A DNA stretch of 64,000 nucleotides, from positions 1-64,000 of the forward strand of contig NZ_VLNT01000001.1 of NCBI RefSeq assembly GCF_007421815.1. The letters are read 5' to 3'. The number at the start of each line of letters is the position of its first letter. Position 1 is the stretch's first letter. The notes beneath the pieces were generated by a model that saw nothing but the letters and a program-made list of their open reading frames with translations, had not been told where the DNA came from and searched no databases. Position numbers and translations under genes: made by a program. Shown here in pieces: positions 25,580-34,967 of the stretch. This DNA comes from Aeromicrobium piscarium (GTDB taxonomy: Bacteria > Actinomycetota > Actinomycetes > Propionibacteriales > Nocardioidaceae).

Positions 25580-27531
25580 CCACGACCCCAGAAACCACCT
25601 CGCGCCGCGCGCCGACGCAGTTCCCCTTCGAGTCGCTGACCGCCGATGCCGGCGCGAGCGCCGACCCGGTGCTCGTCGAGATCGTCCAGGGCAGCCTGGC
25701 GTCGGTCGAGATGGAGGTCGAGACCGCCATCGGCCGCACTTCCCGCTCGCCGATGATCCGCGACGCGCACGACTTCCGCGCGGGCATCCACGACCGCAAG
25801 ATGCGCAAGCTCACCGGACGTTCCTATAGCGCCCTCGTGCATCCCGTCGCGCGGGACTTCCCGCTCGAGGAGATGGTGCCCGGGGACGTCTTCTTCCACA
25901 ACGACGTCTACGAGTCCGAGGGCGGCATCGGCCACCTCCCGGATCTCTGCGTGACCGTCCCGGTGTTCCACACGAATCCCGAGACCGGCAAGCCCGAGGT
26001 CGTCGCCTTCGTGCAGGCCTTCGGCCACCATGACGATATCGGCGGTGCCGTGCCGGGCTCGATGCCCAGCAACGCCACCTCGGTGTACGAGGAGGGCCTG
26101 GCGGTCCCGCCGATCAAGCTCTGGGACGCCGGCGTGCCGGTGCGCTCGGCGCTGCGCATCATGACCCGTAACTCGCGGACCCCCGAGGCGCTCGCGGCCG
26201 ACCTCGACGCCGAGTGCTCCGCGTGCCTGATGGGCGCCCAGCGCCTGGGTGAGCTCTTCGACCGTTACGGTCGCGAGTCGGTCGAGGCCGCCTTCGACGC
26301 GATCATCGACAACTCCACGCGCACCTACCGCCGTGAGATCCTGTCGAAGATCCCCGTGGGCACCTGGGTCTGGGAGGACTACGCCGAGCACGACGGTGTC
26401 GAGGACCCGAAGCTGCACACGCAGCGGATCACCCTGACCCGCACCGCGGCCGACGACCCCGAGGGCGAGCGGCTGATCCTCGACTTCGCCGGCACCTCGC
26501 CGCAGGCCAAGGGACCGATCAACCACTGCGGTGACTACTCCGACGGCGTCTTCCTCAAGAAGTGGCTCGCGCCGATCCTGCGCAACCTGGCGGACACGCC
26601 CGAGCGCATGGCCGAGCTGGACGTCAACGAGGGCGTCGTGCCGCTCATCGAGATGCGGTTCCCGCCGAAGGGCACGCTGCTGACACCGGAGTTCCCGGCG
26701 CCGACCAACGCCCGTACCTTCGTCATCCTGCGTCTGCTCGGCGTGCTGGCGGGCGTCATCGCCAAGGCCGTCGACGGACGCATGCCCGCCGACCAGGAGA
26801 CGATCCGGTACACCGGCGTCTACGGCGAGGACATGGAGGGCCGCTCGTACCTCATGCGCGAGGTGCTCGGCGGCGGTGCCGGCGGTCGCTACTATGCCGA
26901 CGGCGAGGACACCATCCACGTCGTGCCGGACTCGCGGAACCTGCCGACCGAGTTCACCGAGTCGCGCTTCCCGTTCATCGTCGAGGGCCTCGGCCTGGCG
27001 AAGGACTCCGGCGGCGCGGGTGAGTTCCGCGGTGGTCTCGGCTACGAGAAGCGCATCCGGATGCTCAAGGACGCCAACTTCATGTCGATCGCCGACCGCT
27101 CGATCCTGGCCTGCTGGGGAGTCAAGGGCGGCAAGGCGGGCTCGCCGTTCCGTGTCGTGGTCAACCCCGGCACGCCGGAGGAGCGCGAGATCGACGCACT
27201 GGCCGATGCCGAGCCGATCAAGGCCGGCGAGACGATCTGCATCCAGACCACCGGCGGTGGCGGCTGGGGCGATCCGCTCGACCGCGACCCGGAGCTGGTC
27301 GCCCGCGACGTGCGCTGGAACAAGGTCTCGGAGCGTTCAGCGCTCGAGGACTACGGTGTCGTGCTGACCGGTGCGGTGGAAAGCGACGACCTCGCGGTCG
27401 ACGTCGAGGCCACCGCGTCCGAGCGGCAGAGCCGCCGCGACGCCCGCGGCGAGGAGCCCTTCTTCGACCGCGGACCCGGCTACGCCCGACTGAGCGGCGG
27501 CGCCACCGTCGCCGACGTCGACTGGGTCTGA
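25576..27531 (+). CDS. hyuB: Hydantoinase/oxoprolinase family subunit B
   Basis: The 651-residue protein is a full-length hydantoinase B domain. Visible family features are the N-terminal VLVEIVQGSLASVEMEVETAIGRT..S region, the DVFFHNDVY motif, GGIGHLPD, GFGG-type Gly-rich stretches (GGGAGGRYY, GGAGEFRGGLG) and the C-terminal TTGGGGWGDP. It starts at GTG 25576, overlapping the hyuA stop (GTGA), so the two subunits should be made in equal amounts. No third subunit of the acetone-carboxylase type is present, which argues against acetone carboxylase. Confidence 0.92.
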   Translation: MTTTPETTSRRAPTQFPFESLTADAGASADPVLVEIVQGSLASVEMEVETAIGRTSRSPMIRDAHDFRAGIHDRKMRKLTGRSYSALVHPVARDFPLEEMVPGDVFFHNDVYESEGGIGHLPDLCVTVPVFHTNPETGKPEVVAFVQAFGHHDDIGGAVPGSMPSNATSVYEEGLAVPPIKLWDAGVPVRSALRIMTRNSRTPEALAADLDAECSACLMGAQRLGELFDRYGRESVEAAFDAIIDNSTRTYRREILSKIPVGTWVWEDYAEHDGVEDPKLHTQRITLTRTAADDPEGERLILDFAGTSPQAKGPINHCGDYSDGVFLKKWLAPILRNLADTPERMAELDVNEGVVPLIEMRFPPKGTLLTPEFPAPTNARTFVILRLLGVLAGVIAKAVDGRMPADQETIRYTGVYGEDMEGRSYLMREVLGGGAGGRYYADGEDTIHVVPDSRNLPTEFTESRFPFIVEGLGLAKDSGGAGEFRGGLGYEKRIRMLKDANFMSIADRSILACWGVKGGKAGSPFRVVVNPGTPEEREIDALADAEPIKAGETICIQTTGGGGWGDPLDRDPELVARDVRWNKVSERSALEDYGVVLTGAVESDDLAVDVEATASERQSRRDARGEEPFFDRGPGYARLSGGATVADVDWV

Positions 27532-27538
27532 GCCAACC

Positions 27539-27579
27539 AACCCGTTGAGTGTGGGGGCACCTCCCACACTCAACGGGTT
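27539..27579 (+). terminator. Terminator hairpin after hyuAB
   Basis: A perfect 17-bp stem (27539-27555 with 27563-27579) encloses a 7-nt loop, 8 nt after the hyuB stop. Its apex contains one copy of the GGGGGCACCTCCC motif found at three other intergenic places in the window. Confidence 0.8.
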
Positions 27580-27602
27580 CTGGACGTGAAGGGGAAGGAA
27601 CG

Positions 27603-28400
27603 ATGATGGGGAACGGCACACGGATCGCGATTGTGGGGGGCCGGGGCAAGACCGGTCGTGCGGTCGCCACGGCGCTGGAAGCGGCCGGCGCGGAGACCGT
27701 GCCCGTGGGCCGGGCCGAGTTCGAGGACCTCGCGGCCGCTCTGCGCGGTGGCGATGCGGTCTATCTCATCGCTCCCAATCTGCACCCGGATGAACCCGCC
27801 TTCGTCACCACGGTCCTCGAGGCGATGCGCGAGGCGGGAGTCGGCCGGATCGGCTATCACTCGGTCTGCGCGCCCTATGTGCCCTCGATGCCGCACCACC
27901 TGGCGAAGGCGGCGAGCGAGGATCTCGTCCGGCGTAGCGGGCTGGACTGGACGATCCTGCAGCCCTGCGCCTATGTCGACAACTTCCTGCCCGGTCTGCG
28001 GGCGGCGGCGCCTCGGCTCGAGGTCCCCTATGACGCCGACCGACCGTTCGGGCTCGTCGGACTGGAGGACCTGGGCGCCGTAGCGGCCCGCGTGCTGCTC
28101 GACCCGTCCCACATCGGGGCGACCTACGAGGTCGGCGGTCGGAGCCTGGTGACGGTCCGCGACGTGGCGGTCGCCGCGCAGCGGGTCTTGGGCGTCGAGG
28201 TCGAGCTCGTCGTCACCTCCCCGGACGAGTGGGCTGCCGGCCCCGGCGCCACCCTCGACCCGCGTGAGCGCGACTGGCTGCACGCGATGTTCAGCTACTA
28301 CGAGGGTCACGGTCTGCCATGCGGATCGGCGACCGTCCCGGCCATCGTCGGCCGCCCCGCGCACGATCTCGACACGCTCCTGCGCCACGCCCTCGTCTGA
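27603..28400 (+). CDS. NmrA/atypical SDR-family NAD(P)-binding protein
   Basis: The 265-residue protein has an N-terminal Rossmann motif (IAIVGGRGKTGRAVATAL) with the GxxGxxG spacing, a central YHSVCAPYVPSMPHH segment and the DWTILQPCAYVDNFLPGL motif of NmrA-like/TMR proteins. These reduce or sense NAD(P)H. ATG 27603 follows GGAAGG; ATG 27606 is equally possible. It is separated from hyuAB by a strong terminator and from the next gene by a repeat cluster, so it is probably its own unit. Confidence 0.8.
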   Translation: MMGNGTRIAIVGGRGKTGRAVATALEAAGAETVPVGRAEFEDLAAALRGGDAVYLIAPNLHPDEPAFVTTVLEAMREAGVGRIGYHSVCAPYVPSMPHHLAKAASEDLVRRSGLDWTILQPCAYVDNFLPGLRAAAPRLEVPYDADRPFGLVGLEDLGAVAARVLLDPSHIGATYEVGGRSLVTVRDVAVAAQRVLGVEVELVVTSPDEWAAGPGATLDPRERDWLHAMFSYYEGHGLPCGSATVPAIVGRPAHDLDTLLRHALV

Positions 28401-28412
28401 CCCCTCCCCAGT

Positions 28413-28690
28413 GGGCGGTGACCTACGCACGTCTCGATCGTGTGGGCGGTGACCTACGCACCTCTCGATCGTGTGGGCGGTGACCTACGCACCTCTCGAT
28501 CATCTCGAGGGGTGCGCAGGTCACCGCTCCGTCGGTTCGGGTGTGGGCGGTGGGTTAGGCACCTTTCGATCGTCTCGAGGGGTGCGTAAGTCACCGCCCC
28601 GGCCCTGCCCCGGCCGTGAGGGGTGCGTAAGTCACCGCCCCGGGCCTGCCCCTGCCGTGAGGGGTGCGTAAGTCACCGCTCCTGGGCGAG
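28413..28690. repeat. Cluster of GGGCGGTGA inverted-repeat elements (eight arms)
   Basis: Four arms of the type GGGCGGTGACCTACGCACC (near 28413, 28444, 28475 and a variant near 28544) and four reverse arms GAGGGGTGCGTAAGTCACCG (near 28507, 28577, 28618, 28659) fill this gap. They can pair in many ways. Related arms occur at 37627-37846, 39590-39915, 42963-43076, 53503-53621 and 54763-54849. Confidence 0.8.
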
Positions 28691-28722
28691 AGGGGCCTGT
28701 GACTTGTCACACCTTGCCCGAA

Positions 28723-28740
28723 TCCGACGAAATCATCGGA
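28723..28740. promoter_or_regulatory. Dyad TCCGACGA-AA-TCATCGGA
   Basis: An 18-bp imperfect palindrome (one mismatch in 8-bp arms) 48 nt before the carbamate kinase start. Its half-site resembles the dyad at 23312-23328. A good candidate operator for the carbamate kinase-barbiturase operon. Confidence 0.45.
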
Positions 28741-28775
28741 CTTTGTTGACCATGCATGCCAATGGGATGCTCCCC

Positions 28776-28781
28776 TAGCCT
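28776..28781 (+). promoter_or_regulatory. Probable -10 box of a leaderless promoter
   Basis: TAGCCT fits TANNNT and ends only 6 nt before ATG 28788. There is no ribosome binding site, suggesting a leaderless transcript. Confidence 0.45.
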
Positions 28782-28787
28782 CAATGC

Positions 28788-29723
28788 ATGCGCATCGTGA
28801 TCGCCCTCGGTGGCAACGCCATGACGTCCAGCGACGGCAGTGCCCGTCCTGAACACCAGCGTGACGCCATCCGTCTGGCCGCCCGTCCCATCGCCGATCT
28901 GGTGGCCGCCGGACACGAGGTCCTCCTCACCCACGGCAACGGACCTCAGGTCGGCAACCTGCTGACCAAGAACGAGCTCACCGCCTCGCAGGTGCCGCCG
29001 GTCCCGCTCGACTGGTGCGGGGCCCAGACCCAGGCCACCATCGGCATGCTCATGCTCAATGCCCTCGACGCCGAACTGGCCGAGCGCGGTGTCGATCGAC
29101 GCTGTGCCGCCGTCGTGTCGCGCACGCTCGTCGACATCGACGATCCGCGCTTCGCCCATCCCACCAAGCCGATCGGTCGCTACCTCAGCGCCGAGGACGC
29201 CCAGCCGCTCATCGATTCCGGCCAGGAGTTCGTCGAGGTACCGGGCCGTGGCTGGCGACGGGTCGTCGCCTCTCCCGAGCCTCTGCGCTGTCTCGACGGC
29301 GCCACCGCCGAGACCCTCATGGAGGCGGGCTACGTCGTCGTGTGCTCCGGTGGCGGGGGCATTCCCACGGTGCAGGATCTCAACGGCGGCTACCGCGGCG
29401 TCGATGCGGTCATCGACAAGGACCTCACCGCCTCGCTCATCGCCCAGGAGCTGAAGGCCGACATGTTGATCATCGCCACCGATGTCGACGCGGTCGTCTG
29501 CGACTGGGGCACCGACTACGCCAAGCCGGTCGGCGAGGTCACCGCCGTCGAGATGCGCTCGATCGCCGCGGATCAGGATTTCGCCGCAGGGTCCATGGGC
29601 CCCAAGGTCGAGGCCGTGACGGCCTTCGCCGAGAGCGGCACCGGAACCGGTGTCATCACGTCGCTGGCGCGCATCGGCGCGGCAGCTGAAGGTCAGATCG
29701 GAACGCGGGTCGTTCCGGCCTGA
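28788..29723 (+). CDS. arcC: Carbamate kinase
   Basis: The 311-residue protein has the amino-acid-kinase signatures of carbamate kinase: IALGGNAM at 4-11, [12 protein letters not shown] near 45-56, [11 protein letters not shown] near 185 and the catalytic-lysine segment [12 protein letters not shown] near 206. It converts carbamoyl phosphate plus ADP to ATP, CO2 and ammonia. No arginine deiminase or ornithine carbamoyltransferase gene is nearby. Its neighbours are a ring-opening amidohydrolase and, further on, a DUF2877-FdrA-DUF1116 set, so it probably serves ureide catabolism, like E. coli AllK. No ribosome binding site; probably leaderless. Confidence 0.94.
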   Translation: MRIVIALGGNAMTSSDGSARPEHQRDAIRLAARPIADLVAAGHEVLLTHGNGPQVGNLLTKNELTASQVPPVPLDWCGAQTQATIGMLMLNALDAELAERGVDRRCAAVVSRTLVDIDDPRFAHPTKPIGRYLSAEDAQPLIDSGQEFVEVPGRGWRRVVASPEPLRCLDGATAETLMEAGYVVVCSGGGGIPTVQDLNGGYRGVDAVIDKDLTASLIAQELKADMLIIATDVDAVVCDWGTDYAKPVGEVTAVEMRSIAADQDFAAGSMGPKVEAVTAFAESGTGTGVITSLARIGAAAEGQIGTRVVPA

Positions 29724-29772
29724 TGAACCACAACCCCCAGTAAGACCCACCCCTCAGGAAAGGAAGCGCCGT

Positions 29773-30885
29773 ATGCCCTCAGCAATCGAGGTTCGCAAGG
29801 TCCCGATCCACTCCGTCGCCGACGCCAGCGAGCTCGCCAAGCTCATCGACGACGGCATCATGGAGGCCGACCGCGTCATCGCCATCATCGGCAAGACCGA
29901 GGGTAATGGCGGGGTCAACGACTACACCCGCATCATCGCCGACCGAGCCTTCCGTGAAGTGCTGGTCGAGAAGGGCTCGCGGCCGGTCGAGGAGGTCCGT
30001 CAGATCCCGATCGTGTGGTCCGGCGGTACCGACGGTGTCATCAGCCCCCACGCCACGATCTTCGCGACGCTCCCCGAGGACAAGGCCCCCAAGACCGATG
30101 AGCCGCGCCTCAGCGTCGGCTTCGCGATGAGCGAGCAGCTGCTGCCCGAGGAGATCGGCCGCACGCCGATGATCGAGAAGGTCGCCGACGCCGTCAAGGT
30201 CGCCATGGAGCGCGCGGGCATCACCGATCCGGCCGATGTCCACTACGTCCAGACCAAGACGCCGCTGCTCACCATCCACACCATCCGCGACGCCAAGAGC
30301 CGTGGCAAGACGGTCTGGACCGAGCACACGCACGAGTCGATGGACCTGTCGAACGGCGTCACCGCCCTCGGCATCGCCGTCGCGCTCGGCGAGATCGACA
30401 TGCCGACCGATGAGGACGTCATGCACAGCCGTGAGCTCTACTCGGCCGTGGCCTCCTGCTCCTCGGGCGTCGAGCTCGACCAGGCGCAGGTCGTCGTGGT
30501 CGGCAACGCTCGTGGCGTCGGCGGGCGCTACCGCATCGGCCACTCGGTCATGGAGGACGCGCTCGATCAGGACGGCATCTGGAATGCCATCCGCGACGCG
30601 GGTCTCGAACTGCCCGAGCGTCCGCACTACACCGATCTCGACGGTCGCCTGGTCAACGTGTTCCTCAAGTGCGAAGCCAGCCAGGACGGCGAGGTCCGTG
30701 GACGCCGCAACGCCATGCTCGACGACTCCGATGTGCACTGGCACCGTCAGATCAAGGCGACCGTGGGCGGCGTGACCGCCGCGGTCACCGGCGACCCGGC
30801 CGTGTTCGTCTCCGTCTCGGCGGCGCACCAGGGCCCCGAGGGCGGCGGCCCGGTCGCCGCGATCGTCGACCTGGGCGACCAGTGA
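29773..30885 (+). CDS. Barbiturase / cyanuric acid hydrolase family ring-opening amidohydrolase
   Basis: The 370-residue length is typical of AtzD/barbiturase proteins, built of three similar domains each with a Ser/Lys pair. Visible are [11 protein letters not shown] (about 85-95), [20 protein letters not shown] (about 235-255) and the C-terminal [18 protein letters not shown]. The family hydrolyses a ring amide of cyanuric acid or barbituric acid. Here the nearby Mo-hydroxylase, nucleobase permease and CoA transferase favour barbiturate (giving ureidomalonate), but sequence alone does not decide. Start ATG 29773 follows GGAAAGGAAG. Stop overlaps the next start (GTGA). Confidence 0.9.
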   Translation: MPSAIEVRKVPIHSVADASELAKLIDDGIMEADRVIAIIGKTEGNGGVNDYTRIIADRAFREVLVEKGSRPVEEVRQIPIVWSGGTDGVISPHATIFATLPEDKAPKTDEPRLSVGFAMSEQLLPEEIGRTPMIEKVADAVKVAMERAGITDPADVHYVQTKTPLLTIHTIRDAKSRGKTVWTEHTHESMDLSNGVTALGIAVALGEIDMPTDEDVMHSRELYSAVASCSSGVELDQAQVVVVGNARGVGGRYRIGHSVMEDALDQDGIWNAIRDAGLELPERPHYTDLDGRLVNVFLKCEASQDGEVRGRRNAMLDDSDVHWHRQIKATVGGVTAAVTGDPAVFVSVSAAHQGPEGGGPVAAIVDLGDQ

Positions 30886-32069
30886 CGGACGAGCAGGACA
30901 CCGCGGTGCAGGGCCCGCTGGCGGGGACGCTCGTCCTCGACATGACGCGGGCCCTGGCCGGGCCGCATGCGGCCATGATGCTGGGCGACCTCGGCGCGCG
31001 CGTCATCAAGATCGAGACCCCCACCGGCGACGACAGTCGCGGGTGGGGGCCTCCCTTCCTCGGCGAGGGTGAGGAGCGAGAGTCGACGTATTTCATGTCG
31101 GCGAACCGCAACAAGGAGTCGATCACCCTCAACCTGAAGACCGAGGACGACAAGGACGTCCTTCGTCGTCTGGTCAAGCGCGCCGACGTGCTCATGGAGA
31201 ACTTCCGGGTCGGCGTGCTGGACCGGCTGGGCTTCAGCGTCGAGGAGCTGCACCGGCTCAACCCGGGTCTGGTGATCCTCTCGATCACGGGCTTCGGCCA
31301 CGATGGCCCGGAGGCGAGCCGTGCGGGCTACGACCAGATCGCGCAGGGCGAGGCCGGCCTGATGAGCATCACCGGCAGCGAGGAGCCCACCAAGGTGGGC
31401 GTCCCGATCGCCGATCTGCTGGCGGGCATGAACGGCGCCTATGGCACGGTCGCGGCGCTCTACGAGCGCGAGCGCACCGGCAAGGGCCGGGTCGTGCGCA
31501 CCTCGCTCATCGCGAGTGTCGTGGGCGTGCATGCTTTCCAGGGCACGCGTTGGACGGTCGCGGGGGAGGTGCCGGGCCTGTCCGGCGCGCATCATCCGTC
31601 GATCGCCCCGTACGGGCTGTTCCACACGCAGACGGCACCGATCCAGCTCTCGTGCGGCTCGGAGTCGCTGTGGACCGCGTTCGCGGCAGCGCTCGATCTC
31701 GACGCGACCGACCCACGGTTCGCCACCAACGGTGATCGGGTCGCGCATCGTGACGAGCTGATCGCGATCATCGAGGAGAAGTTCGCCACGGCACCGGCTG
31801 AGCACTGGCTGGAGCTGTTGTCCGCGGCGGGCCTCCCGTCTGGCAAGGTCCGCACGATCGACGAGGTCTACGAGTGGGAGCAGGCGCGTTCGCAGGGCCT
31901 GGTCATCGAGGTCGATCACGCCACCAAGGGACGGCTCACGCTGCCCGGGCCGGTCATCCGCTTGGACGACCAGCCGTACGCGGGCTCGCGCGAGACCAAT
32001 ATCGCGCCGCCTACCCTCGGGCAGCACAACGAATCGGTCCGTCGCTGGTTGGACGAGACCGAGGAGTGA
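30882..32069 (+). CDS. Class III (CaiB/BaiF) CoA transferase
   Basis: The 395-residue protein has the N-terminal CaiB/BaiF signature ([28 protein letters not shown]), [10 protein letters not shown], the [14 protein letters not shown] motif and [11 protein letters not shown] containing the likely catalytic Asp. It moves CoA between carboxylic acids, for example from succinyl- or acetyl-CoA. GTG 30882 overlaps the barbiturase-family gene stop, so the acid it activates is probably produced by that enzyme's pathway; malonate is my preferred guess. The donor is unknown. Confidence 0.9.
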   Translation: MTDEQDTAVQGPLAGTLVLDMTRALAGPHAAMMLGDLGARVIKIETPTGDDSRGWGPPFLGEGEERESTYFMSANRNKESITLNLKTEDDKDVLRRLVKRADVLMENFRVGVLDRLGFSVEELHRLNPGLVILSITGFGHDGPEASRAGYDQIAQGEAGLMSITGSEEPTKVGVPIADLLAGMNGAYGTVAALYERERTGKGRVVRTSLIASVVGVHAFQGTRWTVAGEVPGLSGAHHPSIAPYGLFHTQTAPIQLSCGSESLWTAFAAALDLDATDPRFATNGDRVAHRDELIAIIEEKFATAPAEHWLELLSAAGLPSGKVRTIDEVYEWEQARSQGLVIEVDHATKGRLTLPGPVIRLDDQPYAGSRETNIAPPTLGQHNESVRRWLDETEE

Positions 32070-32360
32070 TCCGAGCCTCGGCGGTCGAGCAGTGCCCTCA
32101 CCTGCTCGACCGCCGGGGTGAACTCGGTGGTTGAGTAGGAAGCTCGCTCTGCGAGCGACCGTATCGAAACCACCTCCCCGGCGTGGCGTCGTTACGCCAC
32201 TCGTCCCGGTTCCTGAGTAGCGGCTGGGGGCACCTCCCGCTTGTGGGGGAGGAACGAGCCGCGATGGAGCCACCGCCAGGCCGCCGAGGGTTGAGATCGA
32301 AACCCATCCACGTGTGCTCTCGATGCCCCGGGCTGGCGCGTGGTGGGAGAATGGAGGGTG
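32070..32360. other. Intergenic region with two dispersed repeat types
   Basis: The gap holds a GGTGGTTGAG...CCACC inverted-repeat element (32126-32174) and one GGGGGCACCTCCC motif (32226-32238). No gene is apparent. Confidence 0.55.
32126..32174. repeat. Dispersed palindromic element GGTGGTTGAG...CGAAACCACC
   Basis: The element runs from GGTGGTTGAGTAGG to GTATCGAAACCACC, with an AGCTCGCTCTGCGAGCG palindrome at its centre. Similar unnamed intergenic elements are, from memory, frequent in several actinobacterial genera. Confidence 0.55.
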
Positions 32361-32939
32361 ATGGGAGACGTCACCGGACTGCTGCTGGCCGCCGGCGCCG
32401 GGCGGCGCATGGGCGGTCCTAAGGCTCTGCTGCGCCGCGACGACGGCACCCCCTGGGTGGTGGCGGCACGCCAGACCCTCCTCGACGGCGGCCTCGATGA
32501 CGTCCTCGTCGTGCTCGGAGCGGCGGCCGATGAAGCGCGCTCCCTGCTCGGCGATGCCCGCAGCGTCGTTGCCAAGGACTGGGACCGGGGCATGGGTGCC
32601 TCGCTCGAGACCGGCCTGAGGGAGCTCGCTGCCGATTCCGCGCAGGTGGTCCTCGTCCATCTCGTCGATCTCCCCGATGTCGACGCCGAGGTGGTGCGCC
32701 GCGTCCTCTCCCATGCCGACGGCCCCGAGACGCTGGCCCGCGCTGTGTACGCCGGAGCCCCCGGCCACCCCGTCCTGATCGGCCGCGACCACTGGTCCGC
32801 GATCGCCGACGGCACCGACGACGAGGGCGCACGGGCGTACCTGGCCATCCACGGCGCCGTGACCGTCGAATGCGGTGATCTCGCCAGCGGAACCGATCGC
32901 GACCGGCCTCAGGACCTCGATCCCAGGAGTGACATATGA
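32361..32939 (+). CDS. MocA-like molybdenum cofactor nucleotidyltransferase
   Basis: The 192-residue protein has the N-terminal nucleotide-binding signature LLLAAGAGRRMGGPKAL of the MobA/MocA family and HLVDLPDVDAEVVRRVL in the middle. Family members attach CMP to molybdopterin to make the dinucleotide cofactor used by xanthine-dehydrogenase-type enzymes. ATG 32361 is very close to GGAGG; GTG 32340 is an alternative. It overlaps the MoxR gene by four bases and starts a four-gene maturation cluster for the Mo-hydroxylase at 47.4-51.2 kb. Confidence 0.85.
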   Translation: MGDVTGLLLAAGAGRRMGGPKALLRRDDGTPWVVAARQTLLDGGLDDVLVVLGAAADEARSLLGDARSVVAKDWDRGMGASLETGLRELAADSAQVVLVHLVDLPDVDAEVVRRVLSHADGPETLARAVYAGAPGHPVLIGRDHWSAIADGTDDEGARAYLAIHGAVTVECGDLASGTDRDRPQDLDPRSDI

Positions 32940-33817
32940 CCCACGTCGACAGCGCGCAAGCACTCGCGGACCGGCTCGGCTCGGTCGGCTACATCGCGGG
33001 CGAGGGGCTCTCCACCGTCGGTTATCTCGCCCTGCGGATGCAGCGGCCGCTGCTGCTGGAGGGCGAACCTGGCACCGGCAAGACCGCCCTCGCGGGCGCG
33101 CTCGCCGAGTCCTTCGGTCTCCCTCTCATCCGGCTGCAGTGCTATGAGGGCATCGATGCCCGGCAGGCCCTGTACGACTGGGACTTCCCGCGGCAGATCC
33201 TGCACCTGCGGGCGCTAGAGGCCGCCGACGCCGCCGATGATGTCCGCGCCGTGGAGGACTCCCTCTACGAGGAGCGTTTTCTACTCCCGCGACCGGTGGT
33301 GCGGGCGCTGCGGGAGGCTCCCGCGGTGTTGCTGATCGACGAGATCGACCGCGCCGATGACGAGTTCGAGGCGCTGCTACTGGAGGTGTTGTCGACCTAT
33401 CAGGTGTCGATTCCCGAGCTCGGCACCATCTCCGCGACCGAACCGCCGATCGTGGTCCTGACGTCCAATCGCACGCGTGAACTCCACGACGCCCTCAAGC
33501 GGCGCTGCCTCTACCACTGGCTCGATCACCCTGATCTCGCTCAGGAGATCGCCATCGTGCGGGCCCGTCTGCCCGAGGTCGGCGAGGCGCTCGCCGAGCG
33601 CATGGTCGAGCTCGTGCAGAAGCTGCGAGCCGACGGCGGCCTGGTCCGACCGCCCGGCGTGGCCGAGACCCTCGACTGGGTCCGCGCGCTCCAGGCCCTC
33701 GGTCTGCGCGAGCCTGAGCTCGGTGCCCTTTCGGCGACCGTCGGGGCGGTCTGTAAGCAGCGCGAGGACGCCGAGCGGGTCCGCTCGCTCGTGAGGGCGG
33801 CGTTCGGCGATGACTAG
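32936..33817 (+). CDS. MoxR-type AAA+ ATPase (CoxD-like)
   Basis: The 293-residue protein has Walker A GEPGTGKTA (about 42-50), Walker B VLLIDEIDRAD (about 130), and the sensor region VLTSNRTRELHDALKRRCLYHW. This is the MoxR/CoxD subgroup, a chaperone that inserts or activates metal centres, in CO-dehydrogenase-type systems the sulfurated active site. It overlaps the upstream MocA gene (ATGA) and the downstream VWA gene by 8 bp, its usual partner. Confidence 0.9.
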   Translation: MTHVDSAQALADRLGSVGYIAGEGLSTVGYLALRMQRPLLLEGEPGTGKTALAGALAESFGLPLIRLQCYEGIDARQALYDWDFPRQILHLRALEAADAADDVRAVEDSLYEERFLLPRPVVRALREAPAVLLIDEIDRADDEFEALLLEVLSTYQVSIPELGTISATEPPIVVLTSNRTRELHDALKRRCLYHWLDHPDLAQEIAIVRARLPEVGEALAERMVELVQKLRADGGLVRPPGVAETLDWVRALQALGLREPELGALSATVGAVCKQREDAERVRSLVRAAFGDD

Positions 33818-34931
33818 CCTGCTGCACGATCCCACCCCCGACGCTCCGGTCGCCGAGCTCATCGGCTTCGTGCAGGCGCTGCGGGCGGCGGGGATCGGCG
33901 CCTGGGCCTCGGAGGACTTCCTTGCCGCCACCGCGCTGCTCGAGCTCGGCAGCGCCGAGGATGTCTACTGGGCCGGTCGGGCGACGTTGTGCGGATCGCC
34001 CGATGACGTCCCCCTCTACGACGAGGTCTTCGGGTCGTGGTTCCGGGTACCGGCGCCGGGCGTCGGTCATCCTCCGCCCTTCGAGCTGACCCAGAACCGT
34101 CCGCGTTCACGGACCGGTGTCGAGAACGAGGGCGGACCCGGTGATGACACCGAGGTCGTGCCGATCGCCGCATCGGTCGCTGAACGTCTCGCCCACCGCG
34201 ATATCGCCGATCTCGATGCTGCCGAGGCCCAGGCGGTCGCCTCGGCCTTCGCCGCCCTGCGCCCCCGGCCCCCGATGCGCACCACGCGCCGCCACCGCCC
34301 GTCGCGGCGCGGCGACATCGACATGGGCCGCAGCGCGCGCGAGCAGCTGCGTCATGGCGGCGAGCCCGCGCTGCTGCGCTACCACGAGCGGGCCTCCAAG
34401 CCCCGCCGCGTCGTCTGGCTCATCGACGTCTCCGGTTCGATGAAGGTCTACGCCGACAGCTACCTGCGCCTGGCGCATCGCGGCTTCGCCGGCGCTCCGC
34501 GCACGACCGAGGTCTTCACCTTCGGCACGCGGCTGACGCGGGTGACCCCTGCCTTCGCCCACCCGGACGCGGAGACCGCGCTGCGTACCGCCGGTGAGAT
34601 CGTGCCGGACTGGTCGGGCGGTACTCGACTGGGCGAGATGATGCGTGCGTTCTGCGACCGCTGGGGTCAGCGGGGGCCGGCGCGTGGAGCGGTCGTCGTC
34701 GTGTGCAGCGACGGATGGGAGCGGGGGGACCCCGCGTTGCTCGGCGAGCAGATGGCCCGGCTGCGGCGGATCGCCCATCGCCTCGTATGGGTCAATCCGC
34801 ACCGGGAGAAGCCCGACTACGCTCCGGTGCAGTCGGGGATCGTGAGCGCCTTGCCGGCGATCGACGAGCTCATCGGCGGACACTCGTTCGCGACCCTCGC
34901 ACGGGTGCACGACGTGGTGGCGGAGCAATGA
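33810..34931 (+). CDS. VWA-domain protein (CoxE-like)
   Basis: The 373-residue protein has a C-terminal VWA_CoxE domain (about 190-370) with MIDAS motif IDVSGSM near 210 and WSGGTRLGEMM near 271. The N-terminal half is helical and charged. CoxE works with the MoxR-type CoxD in maturation of molybdenum hydroxylases. The gene overlaps the ATPase gene by 8 bp. Confidence 0.9.
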   Translation: MTSLLHDPTPDAPVAELIGFVQALRAAGIGAWASEDFLAATALLELGSAEDVYWAGRATLCGSPDDVPLYDEVFGSWFRVPAPGVGHPPPFELTQNRPRSRTGVENEGGPGDDTEVVPIAASVAERLAHRDIADLDAAEAQAVASAFAALRPRPPMRTTRRHRPSRRGDIDMGRSAREQLRHGGEPALLRYHERASKPRRVVWLIDVSGSMKVYADSYLRLAHRGFAGAPRTTEVFTFGTRLTRVTPAFAHPDAETALRTAGEIVPDWSGGTRLGEMMRAFCDRWGQRGPARGAVVVVCSDGWERGDPALLGEQMARLRRIAHRLVWVNPHREKPDYAPVQSGIVSALPAIDELIGGHSFATLARVHDVVAEQ

Positions 34932-34967
34932 CCGGCGGACCACGGGGGACGAAGGGAGGAACGGACG

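Noticed and set aside
23495..27531. hyuAB as acetone carboxylase subunits
   Set aside because: The small third subunit and the usual acetone-metabolism neighbours are absent; the gene pair is the standard two-subunit hydantoinase/oxoprolinase arrangement.
28413..28690. The repeat cluster as a coding region
   Set aside because: The frames across it are products of the repeats, have no start signals and change frame between arms.
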